Origin: Phytophthora sp. 'mugwort'
Lineage: Eukaryota; Oomycota; Peronosporomycetes; Peronosporales; Peronosporaceae
NCBI GenBank assembly: GCA_033558025.1
Contig: JAUCEF010000003.1
Location: 2,878,001 to 2,942,000 of the forward strand
Length of the DNA: 64,000 nucleotides
Reading direction: 5' to 3'
Shown: positions 11,220 through 23,110 of the stretch, one piece after another
Layout: each line of letters starts with the position of its first letter
How positions within the stretch are numbered: the stretch's first letter is position 1
Translations under genes and position numbers: made by a program
Notes under the pieces: generated by a model
What the model was told of the DNA's origin: nothing
The model's database searches: none
What the model saw: only the letters and a program-made list of their open reading frames with translations

Positions 11220-11233
11220 GGTTATGAGGCCAA
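11220..11233 (+). other. Primer binding site, initiator-tRNA anticodon-loop type
   Basis: Immediately after the 5' LTR is ggttatgag followed by gcc. This is complementary to an initiator-Met tRNA anticodon loop (ctcataacc). Drosophila copia uses the same internal (half-tRNA) priming position rather than the tRNA 3' end. Confidence 0.55.
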
Positions 11234-11284
11234 GATCTACGCGCGAGTGAAGTGTGTGAAGAAGTCAAGATCAACTAGTTGAAG

Positions 11285-12480
11285 ATGGATGGCAACAATG
11301 CTGGAAGCAAGGCGGAAACAACGCTGGCGGTGGGGCTGTGGCTGTTCAGAAGCATCAAGTTCGTGGAAGCAGTAAGCCCCCCCCCCGCTCTTTGAAGGGG
11401 CACTTGAGCTGTACCAGGCCGAGCTGGATCTCTTCCCGGCCGACCGAGAAGCGTGGGAAGTGGTGACGGGCAATGAAGTGCGCCACAAACCAAGGCCAAC
11501 AAGCAACATTCGACAGACGCGACCGCTTGGCACGAGCGGCCATCTTGCGGGGGCTCCGTGGATGCAAGAACGACGATGCCTCAAAGTATTCGGGATGTCC
11601 TCGGCGAAGGAGATGTGGGATGCGCTCGTGTCAGCCCGTACGTAGCGTGACTTCTCGTATGAGATGCTTCTGAAGCGTCAGCTGTACCAGTGCTCACACG
11701 AGCCGGGCCAGTCGATGGCGGAGTACATTCGTATGATGATCCAGCTGCGGCAGCAATTGAGGAACATGGGCGCTGAACATGCAATTACGGACGGAGACAT
11801 GGCGTGCCTGCTGCTGATGGGCGTTGTCATGACACACCGCGAGCCGTTGGAGCAGTTTGACCTACCGACTCGTCAAGTGTAACGGAACGAGGTCAACCGT
11901 TATTTAGCTTACACTATTAGTTGTAGGAAGCGTGCTAATAAACTCGTAAATTCAACTCTCTTTTATTTCTAAGTCCGGGACAAAATGCCCGACCTTCTGT
12001 GAGCCACTCAACGTGGATCGACTCCTGATTGGCTGTAATGGGCGTGGCTCCACTCATCAGCCAATCCGGAGGATGTCTGCCTACTTATGTAATATCTAAT
12101 ATCCTACTTAGTTATGTAACAGGATAGGCCGTTACATCAAGGTAACCCGCCGACACTCCAGCAGGTGACAAATGCTCTCCGGTCCCGGGATGAGCGCGAT
12201 CTGATGGCTGAGCAGGGTGGTGGGGGCGCTGAAGTAGTAATGAGCATGACCGGTAGGGCTGGGAACAACTTTCGTAATAACGCTGGCAATGGCTGGCAAA
12301 ATGGCGGAGGTAACTGGCAAAGCAATGACCGCGGCGGCAATCGGCGTAATGGCGGTGGTGGGAATGGCCAGAATGGAGGCAATGACGTTGGTAAAAAGCC
12401 GATCAAAAAGTAATATCATTGCAATAAGACGGGTCATTTGCGTCGCGAATGCTGGCTCTACAAAATAAATCTCTGAAGGT
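11285..12480 (+). pseudogene. copia gag pseudogene, split by a solo LTR
   Basis: A UBN2-type copia Gag can be traced through several frames. It has an N-terminal part after ATG 11285, then a helical segment at 11590-11877 (M-W-D-A-L-V, then Y-E-M-L-L-K-R-Q-L-Y and M-A-E-Y-I-R-M-M-I-Q-L). After the inserted solo LTR the frame resumes as a Gly/Asn-rich tail (12165-12413). A zinc knuckle follows at ~12420-12460 (C-N-K-T-G-H-L-R-R-E-C). The first Cys position of that CCHC knuckle is replaced by a stop codon. Confidence 0.75.
11878..12136. repeat. Nested solo LTR with 5-bp target duplication
   Basis: A 259-bp segment begins tgtaacgg and ends ccgttaca, so it has 8-bp inverted ends of the TG...CA type. 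It is flanked on both sides by tcaag (11873-11877 and 12137-12141). It contains an aataaa signal near 11938. Removing it with one tcaag copy rejoins the copia gag frame (R-Q-G-N-P-P). This identifies it as a solo LTR left by recombination of a different retrotransposon. Confidence 0.9.
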
Positions 12481-12499
12481 GAACGGGAACGGACCGCGG

Positions 12500-15400
12500 G
12501 ACCAAGAGAGGTCACAGTCATCAGAAAAGGAGATCGGAAGTTAAGCAGGAGTTCTCAGCATAATTGACCTCATGCAGTGGCTCAACAACGGCGGGGACGA
12601 CAGCAGTAGTGATGAAGATAGGCTGGATGGCGTGGTGCAGAAGACTGTGCAAGTTAGCGACCCGAGCGCGTGGACGTTTAGACTCGGGCAGCGCGACGCA
12701 CATGTGCCTTGATCGCAGCCAGTTTGTGACGGAGAAGAAATCTCGAGCAAGCTTCAAGGACGGGAGACATCACGCGAAGTGTAATGAGTGGCAGTGTTCT
12801 GGTTCGTACACTCAATGGCAGGAGCAGTGAGATCGTAGAGTTACCGCTGGAGGATGTGGAGTACTCTCCGCACGGATCGACAAATCTCTTGAGTTGGGTG
12901 TGATGGAGAAAACAGGTTGGTCACTTTCGTCCAACTCGCCCCAAGAGCAGGAGCGGAGGATCTTTCTCGATTGTGATAGTGTGCGGTTGATTTCGCCAAG
13001 AAGGGGTCGCATGACTGGCAGAAGCAATAGACAATGACATCCCGATCGAAGGGATGACTATGCTGACAGTGGACGCGGATGCGACCCTCTGATGCGGTGG
13101 CACGAGCGGCTGGGTCACCTCAATGTGGCTGCCATCAAGCACATGATGGACAACGGCACGGTCACTGGCATGGACATAGCAAAGGAACTGTTCAAGAAGA
13201 AGTCTATATGTCCCAGCTGCATGTCGGCGAAGCAGAAGCGAAGACCCTACAAGAAGAGCGCTGCAGAAAAGCGAAGGAAGGTACTTCCAGTTCATACAAG
13301 ACGAAGGTTCGCGGTACAAGTGGTGCTTCCCGCTACAGAAGAAGAGTGACGCGAATACCAATACCATCCAGCTGATGAACGAGCTGTTGGCGCAACGGTA
13401 TCGGATCAATACCTTCAGTAGTGATGGAGGCGGTGAATTTGCGAACAGAGAGCTGGAAATGTTTTGTGGGGATTCGATTCGTGCCAAAGCATCCGTATAC
13501 GTCGGAGGAGAACGCGTTGGTGGAGAAGCTCAATGTTGAGGAAGATGCGCGCAGCCATGCACGCGGGGATTTACCCAACCGGCTGTGGCCGGAGGTGCTA
13601 CAGTATATCGTAGATATCGACAATATTAGTGCAACACGAGCACTTAATGGCAAGACACCCTCGGAGAAATTACTTGGCAAAGTACCAGATGTGAGCAAAT
13701 TCGGATGGCTGGATCCGTGAGTATCATTCACGAGTCAAAACGGAAGCCCAAGTTGAGCCCGAAGGCGTAACCTGCATTGCTGCTAGGTTTTGTGCAGCGA
13801 TCGCCTGAGGGATATCTCTAGCTGCACTTGCGGACGAGAAAATTGGTGGAAGCACGAGATGTGCGCTTCCGCGAGGATGTAACGGTGAGCAGACAATATG
13901 TAGGTTCGTTGCTGAAGGGCCAACAGGGGAACTACAAGCAAATTCCTTTTGTTCCTCTTCCTGTGGAATACGTCGCAGAGGAGAGCCTACACACACGCAC
14001 AGTGACCGGGAGCTTACCAGAAAACGCGGAATAGTGGCTGATAGCAACGCTAGTTTCGGGGGAGGTTTATCTTCCAATACTTCCAGTAGTGACGAGTCTG
14101 ATCCCGAAGACGAGCTGATCCAGGGAATGGGAGAAGTCGCACCACCTAATGAAGCAAACCCGGCCCCGGCACAGGCGGATCCAGTACATGGCCAGGCAGA
14201 AGGACAGCCATAACGACGAATGGACAGAGGCTAGACCCTAGGCAGACGCACAGGCAACGCCAAGCTGCCCCTAGTCCGCAAGCAAATGGTGGGTAAGTGA
14301 GGCGCTCGGCACTGTAGCGGAGACCGAATGTCAGGTTTGATGGCTATGTTCTATCGCTGGAAGTAGAGCTTGTTGGGAATCCAACCTCAATCGTAGCGTT
14401 TATGCGATCACCACAGCGTGAACAGTGGAAAGCTGCACGGGTATCCGAATGGGAGGCACAGGTGCAAAATGGAACCTGGATATTGGTGGACCGACCAAAG
14501 CATCGAAAGACAAGCGAGTCAAAGTGCTGAGGCCAACGATGGGTGCATTGCGTGAAGCGGATGAGAAAGGAAAAATCATTCGCTATAAAGCAAGGCTGGT
14601 CATTATTGGGTTCAACAGCATTTTGGGCACGAGTACTGGGATACTTATTCGCCGGTGGTACGGATTATGACGATGCTATTTATACTTCTGATAGCTTTAA
14701 TTCTGGGCCTGGAGTAGATATCGAGACTGCGTTCCTGGACAGTCAACCACACGGAGTGGTGATCTACATGGAGCAAACTGCGGGGTTTGATGATGGCACG
14801 GGACGGGTTTGCAGGCTCCAGAAAGGAATTTGTGGCCTGAAGCAAGCAGCTAGGCTCTGGTACCAAACCTTACACGCATATTTAGTTGAGATCGGGTTCA
14901 AGCGATGTGCCCATGATGTGGGTCTCTATGTGAAATACGCTGACGAAAAAAATGGTACTAGACGGTATATGTCGACGACATGCTGATCGTGGGCAAAACG
15001 GGCGAGATAGATGAGGTGATCGAGGCGTTGCGGCAGAATTTCAGCACATAGGACCTGGGGCGTGTGCGGCATTTGTTGTCGATGGAGATCCACTACGAAC
15101 CTGGTATGATGCTCTGTCTTTCGCAAACAGCTTACATCAACCAACTTCTGGCACGATTTCAGATGGATATGGCACGCTCAGTTGGTTCACCCAGATGTAC
15201 AACGAGAAAACGCTGCCGTTGGAGCGTGACAGGATCAAGGTCAATGATTCGATCCCTTACCATGAAATCGTTGAAAATTTGCTGTACTTAGTGACCTGTA
15301 CGCGTCCAGATAATGCCAATGAGGCGCAGTGTCTCTGTGGGCACGCTGGAGCATACACATCGGAAAATTTTGCAAGTGCTAAGCGCGTGTTGCAGTCTCT

Positions 15401-16058
15401 TCAGGGTACAAAGCCATTTGGGCTAGTATATCGCAGATCTCAGGCCAAACCAGTAGAGCGCCTTCAACTGCGGGCGTTCAGTGACGCTGATCACGCGAAT
15501 TGCCCGGATACAGGGTGTTCAATTACGGTCTACGTGCTTCAACGGAATGGCTTCAGGTTTGGATTCAAAAGCAAGAGGCAGAAATGTGTCACGGATGACA
15601 CGTGCAAGCCTGAGCTGGTTGCGGCCAGTAAGTGCGTTGAGGACCTGCTTTGGGCACAAGAGTTGATCAAAGCGATTGGCATGAAGTCATTGATCCCAGT
15701 ACTACACTGTGATAATAAGAGCATGATTAAGGTGTGTGACCACGTCGGAAACTACGATGGTGTTAAGCGGCTGGCAAAGATGAGTCTCAAGATTGCTGAG
15801 CTCGTTGAGGATAAAGAGATGTCGCTGAACTGCGTTCCTACGGCAAATAACATGTCAGACATGTTCACCAAGGCGCTTGGACCACATCGGTTTGCAATGC
15901 TGCGGGGGTTGCTTGGAGTCGATGGCGTAGTTGAGGCTGTTGCACATGCAAGCCTGCCAACACGACACGATCGGTTAGAGACCAGGAGGATGCACGAGTT
16001 CCGGGGGGGGGGGATAAGAGTTGGAGATTTGATGTGGTTGCTCAACTCTCTTTCGTGA
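12500..16058 (+). pseudogene. copia pol pseudogene (integrase, RT, RNase H)
   Basis: The GAG-pre-integrase zinc region is at 13092-13345 (W-H-E-R-L-G-H-L-N, then C-P-S-C). The remainder of the integrase (S-D-G-G-G-E-F) is at ~13420-13440, but the first catalytic part of the core is missing. The RT domain covers ~14425-15190. It has D-I-E-T-A-F-L-D at ~14718, G-L-K-Q-A-A-R-L-W-Y at ~14835-14865 and the polymerase box Y-V-D-D-M-L at ~14970-14985. The RNase H domain lies in the longest surviving frame, 15195-16058 (D-A-D-H-A-N, then K-P-E-L-V-A-A-S, then H-C-D-N-K-S-M). Multiple frameshifts and stops show that it is not functional. Confidence 0.85.
16003..16018 (+). other. Polypurine tract
   Basis: A run of about ten G followed by ataagag lies directly before the 3' LTR. 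This is the plus-strand primer position of an LTR element. Confidence 0.6.
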
Positions 16059-16277
16059 GTCACTCATACCCTGGTCATGTCCTAAACGAACGATAGGAGT
16101 CGACCTACAGCTCTGAAAGATGGGTTATGTGGTCAAAGCGGGTTTTAGGCTTGCGCTTTTCTCCTTGTGCACGGCACGTGTTGAATGAATTACTTTGATT
16201 TTTACTCTGCAAACGATAAGCGCCTTTCTCGTCTTCCTGTTTCCCTTTGCCACACATTCGCAGCGCTAAAGCTTCTA
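16019..16277 (+). repeat. 3' LTR of the copia element
   Basis: It matches the 5' LTR through most of its length with scattered substitutions and small indels. The divergence between the two LTRs means that the insertion is not recent. Confidence 0.8.
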
Positions 16278-17128
16278 TTAGGAGGTGCTAAGGCTTCGAC
16301 AACCCATGGCATATCGCCGTGATATGCTCTCCTGCTGCTAAAGCGTGTTGGGTCAGCTCTGGTACAGGGTACGCCATATCGCTTGGTTAAGCTCCATAGT
16401 TGTAGCAAAAATAACACGAGCTAGTAAGTGACAACAAACGATAACTGTCACGAAAAGAGCGAACCGAATGATCGCTGGTCGATGATTTTATAGAATTGTC
16501 TGATGGTATAGCAGCAAAGTATCAGTACAGAGATGTCAGTTTTTTGGGGGTTAAAGCAGGAAGAGAATATAGCTTCATACAACTTAACTCGTTCATTATT
16601 GAAGACAGAAGATAGCCACCGGCTCGTCCTCGCCGCAATGCTAGCGGTCGTATCAGCCGTAGACGTTTTCAAGGCTCTCGTTCTCTTAGGGGTCTTACCA
16701 TGCAGCTCGCAGCCACATGCAATAGGGTTCTGCATCCCAAAGAACGACGCACACACTAGTGGCATGTTAGTGAGGGGCAAGTTAGAGTCCACATCCATCT
16801 TGTGTAGATCAGCAGCCCACCTTTCAGTGCAGCGGGCGGCCGTCTTAGCTAGCGCATTTACTGCGAGCTCTGTTCCCGACGGCATCTTTGGAAAGCATAC
16901 ACAGAAGAGCACGTGAGTAGCGTACAGCGGGTTGGTTGCTCCGTACCGGGTTGTCGAGTGCTTAAGCATTCTGTTCTCGCGGCAGGACATCTTCCGGTGC
17001 CACCGTAGTGGAGTGTGCCACGGTGGTGCTCAGCATTGCTGAGGGCATGAACTGCAGTTCACGTCATACGCACACCGCTACGGAGACTCCTCTTCCCCTC
17101 CTCGCGCTTCTGCCCACCCAACCAGCGA
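16278..17128. other. Stretch with one unassigned minus-strand open frame
   Basis: The minus strand is open for 180 codons at 16990-16448. The frame starts with ATG and contains several Cys residues and a segment T-N-M-P-L-V-C-A-S-F-F-G. I do not recognise it. It lies between two retroelement remnants and could be part of another element. It is not called as a gene. Confidence 0.3.
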
Positions 17129-18840
17129 TTGATGAGTGAGGATCGAGGCGGGGAAGTATCAAAACCGCAAAGGGCGCGAGAATCTTGCAGCATGCAGAAG
17201 GAGGCAAGTGGCTTCACGATTCAGTCTCAACCTACAGAGTCGGGCGTAAAGCGACCAAGACAGAACCAGAAGGCTAACGTTCGATTGTTGAACTACGTGG
17301 TGGGCCATGCACAGGCCACCGCGAAATTGCAGATGCCGACTACCTACAAGCAGGCTCGAGCGAGCAAGCTCTGGCCGCTGCGGAAGGCCGACATGCTGAC
17401 GGAACTCCAGCCCCGGAAGGACCACAGTACATTGAAACTTGTGCCGCGAAAAGATGACAAGAAGGTTAAAGTTATCACCTTCAGAATGGTGTCGCGGCCC
17501 AAAAGGATGAATACGTGCAAATCAAGAGGTTCAATGCCAAACCTTGTGATTCACGAATTTAGGCAACCGCTAGGGATCAGCTACACTGGATCCTAGGCAC
17601 CTTTGATCCGGGTCAGAGACGATACGTGCGGCTATCTACTACGTTGTCCAGCGCGAATGGCCGGTTCGTCATGACGTGAAAACTGTCTTTTTGTATGGTG
17701 GCCTCGATGAAATGATCTTCATCGTACAACCTCCTGGCTTCCAGATTGACGGATCCCCGATGGTCTGTCGGCTCCTGAAGAGCTGGTACGGTCTAAAACA
17801 AGGACCGAACAAGACACTTCACGGAAGCCGTTAGCCAAGGGATTAGAGCGCTTGAAATCGGACTACGTACTTTATGCCCTGAAGAAGGACGGCAAAGTAT
17901 CACTATTACTGATGGTCTTTGTGGACGACCTATTGCTGATGGGTCCTCGCAAACTGTTCGAGGACGTTGCTGCTTCTTTTTTACAAGAGACCTTCGAGCT
18001 CACGGCGATGGGAGTAGTTGAGTACCTGCTCGGCGTCGATCTTCTCATAAACCACTCTCGGAGACAGATCGGGTTGTCGCAGCGACATTATGCTGGAGGG
18101 GCTGAAGCGGTTTTACATGGAGAACTGCAATATAAGTGCTACGCCTGAGGCAACTATACTTCGGCAGAGGAAATGCTGCTACGGAGAAAACTTGCCCTAC
18201 CGAGAGCTGGTAAGCGCTATCCAGTAAATGATCAGTCTATCGAGACCAGACATTGCCCATGCCTCTATCCACCTTGGTAAATACCCTTCTTGTTACGATC
18301 ACACACACTACGCACAAGCCAAGCAAGTGCTTTGCTACCGGAAGGCAACCATCGACTACGGTTTATGATGGACGTGCAAGTTTGAGGCTACTCTGATGCA
18401 GACCTCGTGAATGATGCTGTGGATAAGAGAATTATCAGTGGATATGTGGCAATGCTGGACGACAACGTGATCTCGTACGCCTCCCGGGAGCAAAGGATCA
18501 ACGCACCCAACACACGCGAATCTGAGTACATGGCGACATCAGAATATACCTTATGTACCTTATGTGGCTTGCTGATTTTGCAAGGAAGTTGGGTGGAAGC
18601 ATTCAGAAGGGTACCCCTGCTACTTGAAGACAACAGGGCGTCATTGCCTTGACATCGAAGCTTAGTAAGCACTCCAAGCCGAAGCATATAGACAACAAAT
18701 ACCACACCGAGCGACGGAGCGTGGAACTCAAGCGACTTATGGCTCAAGACATCGGGACCGACGAGATGGTGGCCGATTTGATGACCAAGGCACTTAATAT
18801 TGTGAAGTTGTCGTATTTCCGTGCTGCCTACCGATTGTGA
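17129..18840 (+). pseudogene. Second Ty1/copia pol remnant (RT and RNase H)
   Basis: A different, more worn copia pol in several frames. Near 17640-17800 the RT core reads V-K-T-V-F-L-Y-G-G-L-D-E, then W-Y-G-L-K-Q-G-P-N. At 17852-18148 the polymerase box F-V-D-D-L-L-L-M-G is followed by L-G-V-D-L-L-I. At 18407-18840 the RNase H part has Y-A-S-R-E-Q-R-I and S-E-Y-M-A-T, then D-N-K-Y-H-T-E-R-R and A-D-L-M-T-K-A-L near the C-terminus. Its sequence differs clearly from the first copia element, so it is another lineage. LTRs were not found. Confidence 0.75.
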
Positions 18841-21275
18841 GTAATGATATATTTTCACGGCGGCGAATCATGCAGCAGCTGTGGTACGACGCAATTAGCT
18901 GGACTACCGCCGCGCGTGCGAAGGACACGTCTGAAGGACAATAACGATGGCAATCCAGTAGGAGTGCTGTTTGCTGTGTGGATTGCTGCCAACCGTGGCT
19001 GCTGCTCACGCTACACCTTGAGATCGGTGGCCCGATAGAGGCATGTATGAAAGCGCAGACTTTATCGCCAGGGCAAGTGTGAGTGTGAGATGACAGCCCA
19101 CAGTAGCCTGCGTATGTAGACTACCAGTGTCCAGCGCCAAACACCAGAGCCACCCTCCACTGGCAGTTCCCAAGCCCGACCCATGATGAAGCTGATTTTT
19201 TTTCACGCGTTGCCGCACAGTGTGCAGGTGCGTGGCGAGCAAAATACTTAGACTGATTAAGACTATGTTGCATTTCTATGGTTATTGCTAATCAGGTTTG
19301 CGGAACATGGTGCGGGGCGTGTCAGCTAGCTCTCGCTCACTGCAACGTTTGCATATCTACGGCCAGACAAACGAGCGAGAGCAGCAGCCAGGCACCGTGT
19401 TCCTGCTGGAGGCTTAACCGACACTCAGCGGTTCAACTTACTTCCTACTTCAACTCAACTGAACGCTTTTTAGGTGTATTACATCATTATGTCTCCTATT
19501 CTTAGAATCGATGAACGGTTGAGGAGCCAGTGACGCACCCTGCGTCACTTCAAGACCTCGTCACCGTACTGTTGCGGCAGTACGCATGCACGGCAGACAA
19601 GAAACCCGGGTGTCCCCCAGTGACGAAGGTAAATATGTGACGCCACGAGTTAGACGGTGGGTCGGCAACACAAACCGAGAGTAATGCGACGGCATTAGCT
19701 GTTGGATGTGCGCCACGCAGTCATTTCCACTACGCCAATGGCCGATCCATGTTGTCTAGCGCAACCATTGGAACCCAATCGAACCTCCGCAGTGGATTGA
19801 GAGCTATTGTCGTGCTGGTGGAACGCCGTTGAATGCGTCCACTGCGCCCGGCGCGAGTGCGACTGATCACTTGTCACCAGATGCGTTCGCTGTCGTTGCG
19901 CGCCTCTCTCCAGTAGCCCGCACGCAGTGAATGCGACTCCTCCTCCCCATGCAGAGTCGCACGAGCCAATCTCGAGAAACAAGCGAGGGTTTCGCCAAGC
20001 CGCACAAGGTCTGTAAGCCACCAACAAACGCATCAAACCAAAACGATCGCCAAGAAGAAAAAAAACGAAGGCAAGCGTAAAACTCAGACCAACGGTGGTT
20101 CCAACATGGAGCAACAAATAGCAAGTGGAAGAAAAAGCGCACATCTCAGTATGACAGCGAATCTGACAATGATGTTTCCATGAAAATGAACTCCGTAACT
20201 CATCGTCATCGTAAGGCGTTGAGGAAAAATTTCTCAACGCGTCGATAGCTCGGTGCATGAAAGCCGACAAAAGATGCCAAAACAGTCGACGCGATTTGGG
20301 TTTTGGGGAGATCCGAAATTCGCCTTCGTATTCAGGGTGGAGCGCATAATGTTTCGGTGAACCAAACTAGCAACAAGATCAACTCAATTCGCCTGGCATT
20401 AAAAACAATATAACTGCTGATGGGAACTGGAAATCGCGGCGTAAATGACGACGACCAAGGCCACGATGACGAGCGCACTATCCAGTGATGCCTGCCGACT
20501 ACTTCGTCGACGAGGATAGCGACGAATCCAACGGAAAGGCGTGCGGTCCGACGAAGCGAACGATCGGTTTGTGCAATCGATGAGTCCTATGCGTGCGATC
20601 GCTCTCCTCATGGTCCAAGGCCATCGATGCGCACCCAATCAAGCCGGACAGCTTCCTAAGGCCTCTGACTCGCGTCTTCAGACCTCACTTTCGACCCATT
20701 CGGCATCCTCTGATTTATACAACCCGGCAGGGCGGGCGTAATGCCGCTCGAGTTATAATTACTGGAAATCAAACTCAATTGTATTTGTATGACATAATAT
20801 TAACACCGCTGATGTTATTATTTCGGCGTGCAGCTGTACTAGCGTGGATTTCAACAATATATCTTGGTTAGGCACGCGTGTATCCGTTTTCATGCGCTTG
20901 CTACCCCTGCTCGCGCCGTGCCAGACGAAATCTCCTGCACCCATTTGGGTTTATAACGTTCCGCGACGTAGCGTAGCCTTTTCCATTGTAACGTTCCGTG
21001 GCATACGATGTGGATGCATCGTAGCGGCCGTCCATCGGCGTGCCGCCCCGTGAGTCAATTTTGTCTCTCGTTATGGATTGATCTCCTTATTCTCATTTCT
21101 TTCACAGCATTTCCGTCGTTCATCAGTCATCGTTGCCAGACTTCATTCCGCTGCTTTCCGGAACGCTCCGGTGTCTTCCGGTTATGCCAGTCACAGCGCC
21201 CGGAGCGTTCCGCTCCGTGTCGTCCCAGTGAGAAGAGAAGGAGCGACATCTCCGCTTTCTCCTTCCTCCTGCCCC
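18841..21275. other. Geneless stretch
   Basis: No supportable gene. A short perfect hairpin (gtgacgca-ccc-tgcgtcac) lies near 19530. A minus-strand open frame at 20270-19695 (191 codons) has two hydrophobic stretches but no recognisable domain and odd composition, so it is not called. This region probably holds further worn retroelement flanks. Confidence 0.35.
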
Positions 21276-23110
21276 ATCATTTTTGGGAGTGACCTTTCCC
21301 TGGAGCAGTAGCGGTCGCCATAGCCTCTTGCGATACCAGGAGCGTGATAGCTGTTCGAGTAGGGCACCGAGCGACCATGTGGGATGTTTCTCTCACATAA
21401 GAAGTACGCTCGTTGACCTGGGGCGATCCTCCGTTCCGACTAGTCATTCCTCCATCGCTCCTAGCTGGCACTTGAGAGCGCGCGAGCCAATATTCTATAA
21501 GAAAATATGGCCGCGAGTGTGGCAATTTCCGCACGTAGCGTTTAGGTGGCGATACGAGATACAGCTAAATCCGAATATGACAGCATCCACACATTTCGTG
21601 ACCTTTCTGTGTGTTCAAGTTGGATCCTTGCCGGATTCCTCCGTTGGAGTCTGAGGTACTGAAGCGTTCACACTCACGCTTGTTACATTCCGAGCCAACT
21701 CCTGGACTTCAAGCGTTTCGCACGCCACAGTGACGAGCGCTTCAGGCACAGGCGGGCGAGATAGTCGCTGACCTAACAACAGGTTTTGCGTCTGCTACAC
21801 CATTGCCATCCTTAGCGTCATCAAAGCGTTCTCCGAGTTGGACTTTTTAACAGGCTACTCAGTGAAACCGGCATTATTCTCCATAGGGGATGTATGTTCT
21901 GTACAACAGCACGGCCATCACCTGAGGGATAGAATTCACCATGGTAGTATAGAGGGCGGCCTTCAACGCCTTGTTTTTCAGTCCTGCAAGGACATACTGG
22001 TAGCGCATCTGAGGATCCTAACACTGAGCAACATCGAAGCGGCTGGACACCAGGTAACTTCCCGCTTCGGCCGACATTCCCCTGGAACGCTTTGTGGACT
22101 TCAAGCGTCCAATTTTTTGCATGGGTCTGGCATAAAAATTGGCTATGGAACTGGGTTCGCAGAGTCTCAAAGTTGAATACATCCACCGCTCCTCGCTTGA
22201 CTTGCCCTTCAAGCACTCGCGGAACGCACTCAGGCGCAAGTCCTCATCTAGACTAAACGTGGCCTTCTCGAAATCATTCCAGAATGTCTGAGCCTTCTCC
22301 ACGCTGCCCCCGTCCGAATTGAACCCTAGATTATCCCGATGGCGTTCTAAGTCTGAGAATGCATTTCTCCAAACTGTAAGTATTGGGCGGTAGAGTCGGC
22401 ACTAGATCCTCCACTCTCAGAGGCGGCTTGATGACCCGGGGAGAGTTACCACTCGATGACGCCGTAGCGCAGTAGCGCTCGGTCAGGTAGCCACTCCCGC
22501 AGGTGGGTATTGCCAAGTTCCTGTTCCAGTGTCCCACACCGGAGTCAAATACATCATCGTTCCTTGAGGTTAGAAGTACGGGCAGGTGGACCCGAAGCTT
22601 GACGATCCAGGCGCGCCACCAATGGTATAGCCTCCATACGAAGGTATTGCAGTCCGTATTTGCTTCGGGCCCTGGGTAGCAGGAATGCCTACCGGTGGAG
22701 TCGGCGGAGGGTTCGGTCCGTACCAACCAAGCAGGGATTGTTGAGGCGTCGTCATCATGTAATACGGTGTGTTGTTGTAAGGTCACGCGCTTCTACTACT
22801 AGAGAACTCCTTGTTCTCCAACGGCACCTTGCCCTGAGTGCGTTCCGGCAGCAGCATTCAGCGGAGGTACGTCGGTGGTCAAAGATGGCGAAGGCGCCGG
22901 CTGTCGAGTAGCCCCCCCCCCCCCCCCTTGCGTCGTAGTATGCGCCGTCGTCCCTTGGGTGCCACTCAGAGCATTCCTAGGATGAGGAGCCCCTGCCCCA
23001 CCCCCACTCCCTCCTTCGCTGTACCCTTCGCCGCTCTTTGCAAGACCGACCTTACCGTATCCAAATCAGCAGATGTCGACATCCGCTCTGTGTTGCTACA
23101 CTTGAAGTAG
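21276..23110 (-). pseudogene. Ty3/gypsy-like gag remnant
   Basis: Read from ~23110 downwards on the minus strand. An N-terminal segment is followed by a Pro/Gly-rich part (22758-22570). Then comes a retrotransposon capsid segment at 22302-22018 (A-Q-T-F-W-N-D-F-E-K-A, then R-L-S-A-F-R-E-C-L-K-G-K). It continues in another frame at 22216-21821 (F-E-T-L-R-T-Q-F-H-S-Q-F-L-C-Q-T). A worn zinc-knuckle-like segment (E-T-S-H-M-V-A-R-C-P) is at ~21400. A run of 16 C at 22912-22927 interrupts the N-terminal part. There is no pol, so this is a truncated gag-only piece. Confidence 0.6.

Larger units (their letters stand above)
10959..16277 (+). mobile_element. Ty1/copia LTR retrotransposon, decayed
   Basis: A full-length but inactive element of ~5.3 kb with two LTRs of ~260 bp (10959-11219 and 16019-16277). 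It has a primer binding site, gag, integrase, reverse transcriptase and RNase H in copia order (integrase before RT), and a poly-G-rich polypurine tract just before the 3' LTR. The coding region has many frameshifts and stops. Part of the integrase core is missing, and a 259-bp solo LTR from another family is nested in gag. No matching target-site duplication was found at the ends. Confidence 0.85.

Noticed and set aside
16448..16990. 180-codon minus-strand open frame as a gene
   Set aside because: No recognised domain, and it lies between retroelement remnants. It is described in the stretch entry but not called as a CDS.
19695..20270. 191-codon minus-strand open frame with hydrophobic stretches
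   Set aside because: Composition and context look non-coding, and no start context or domain supports it.
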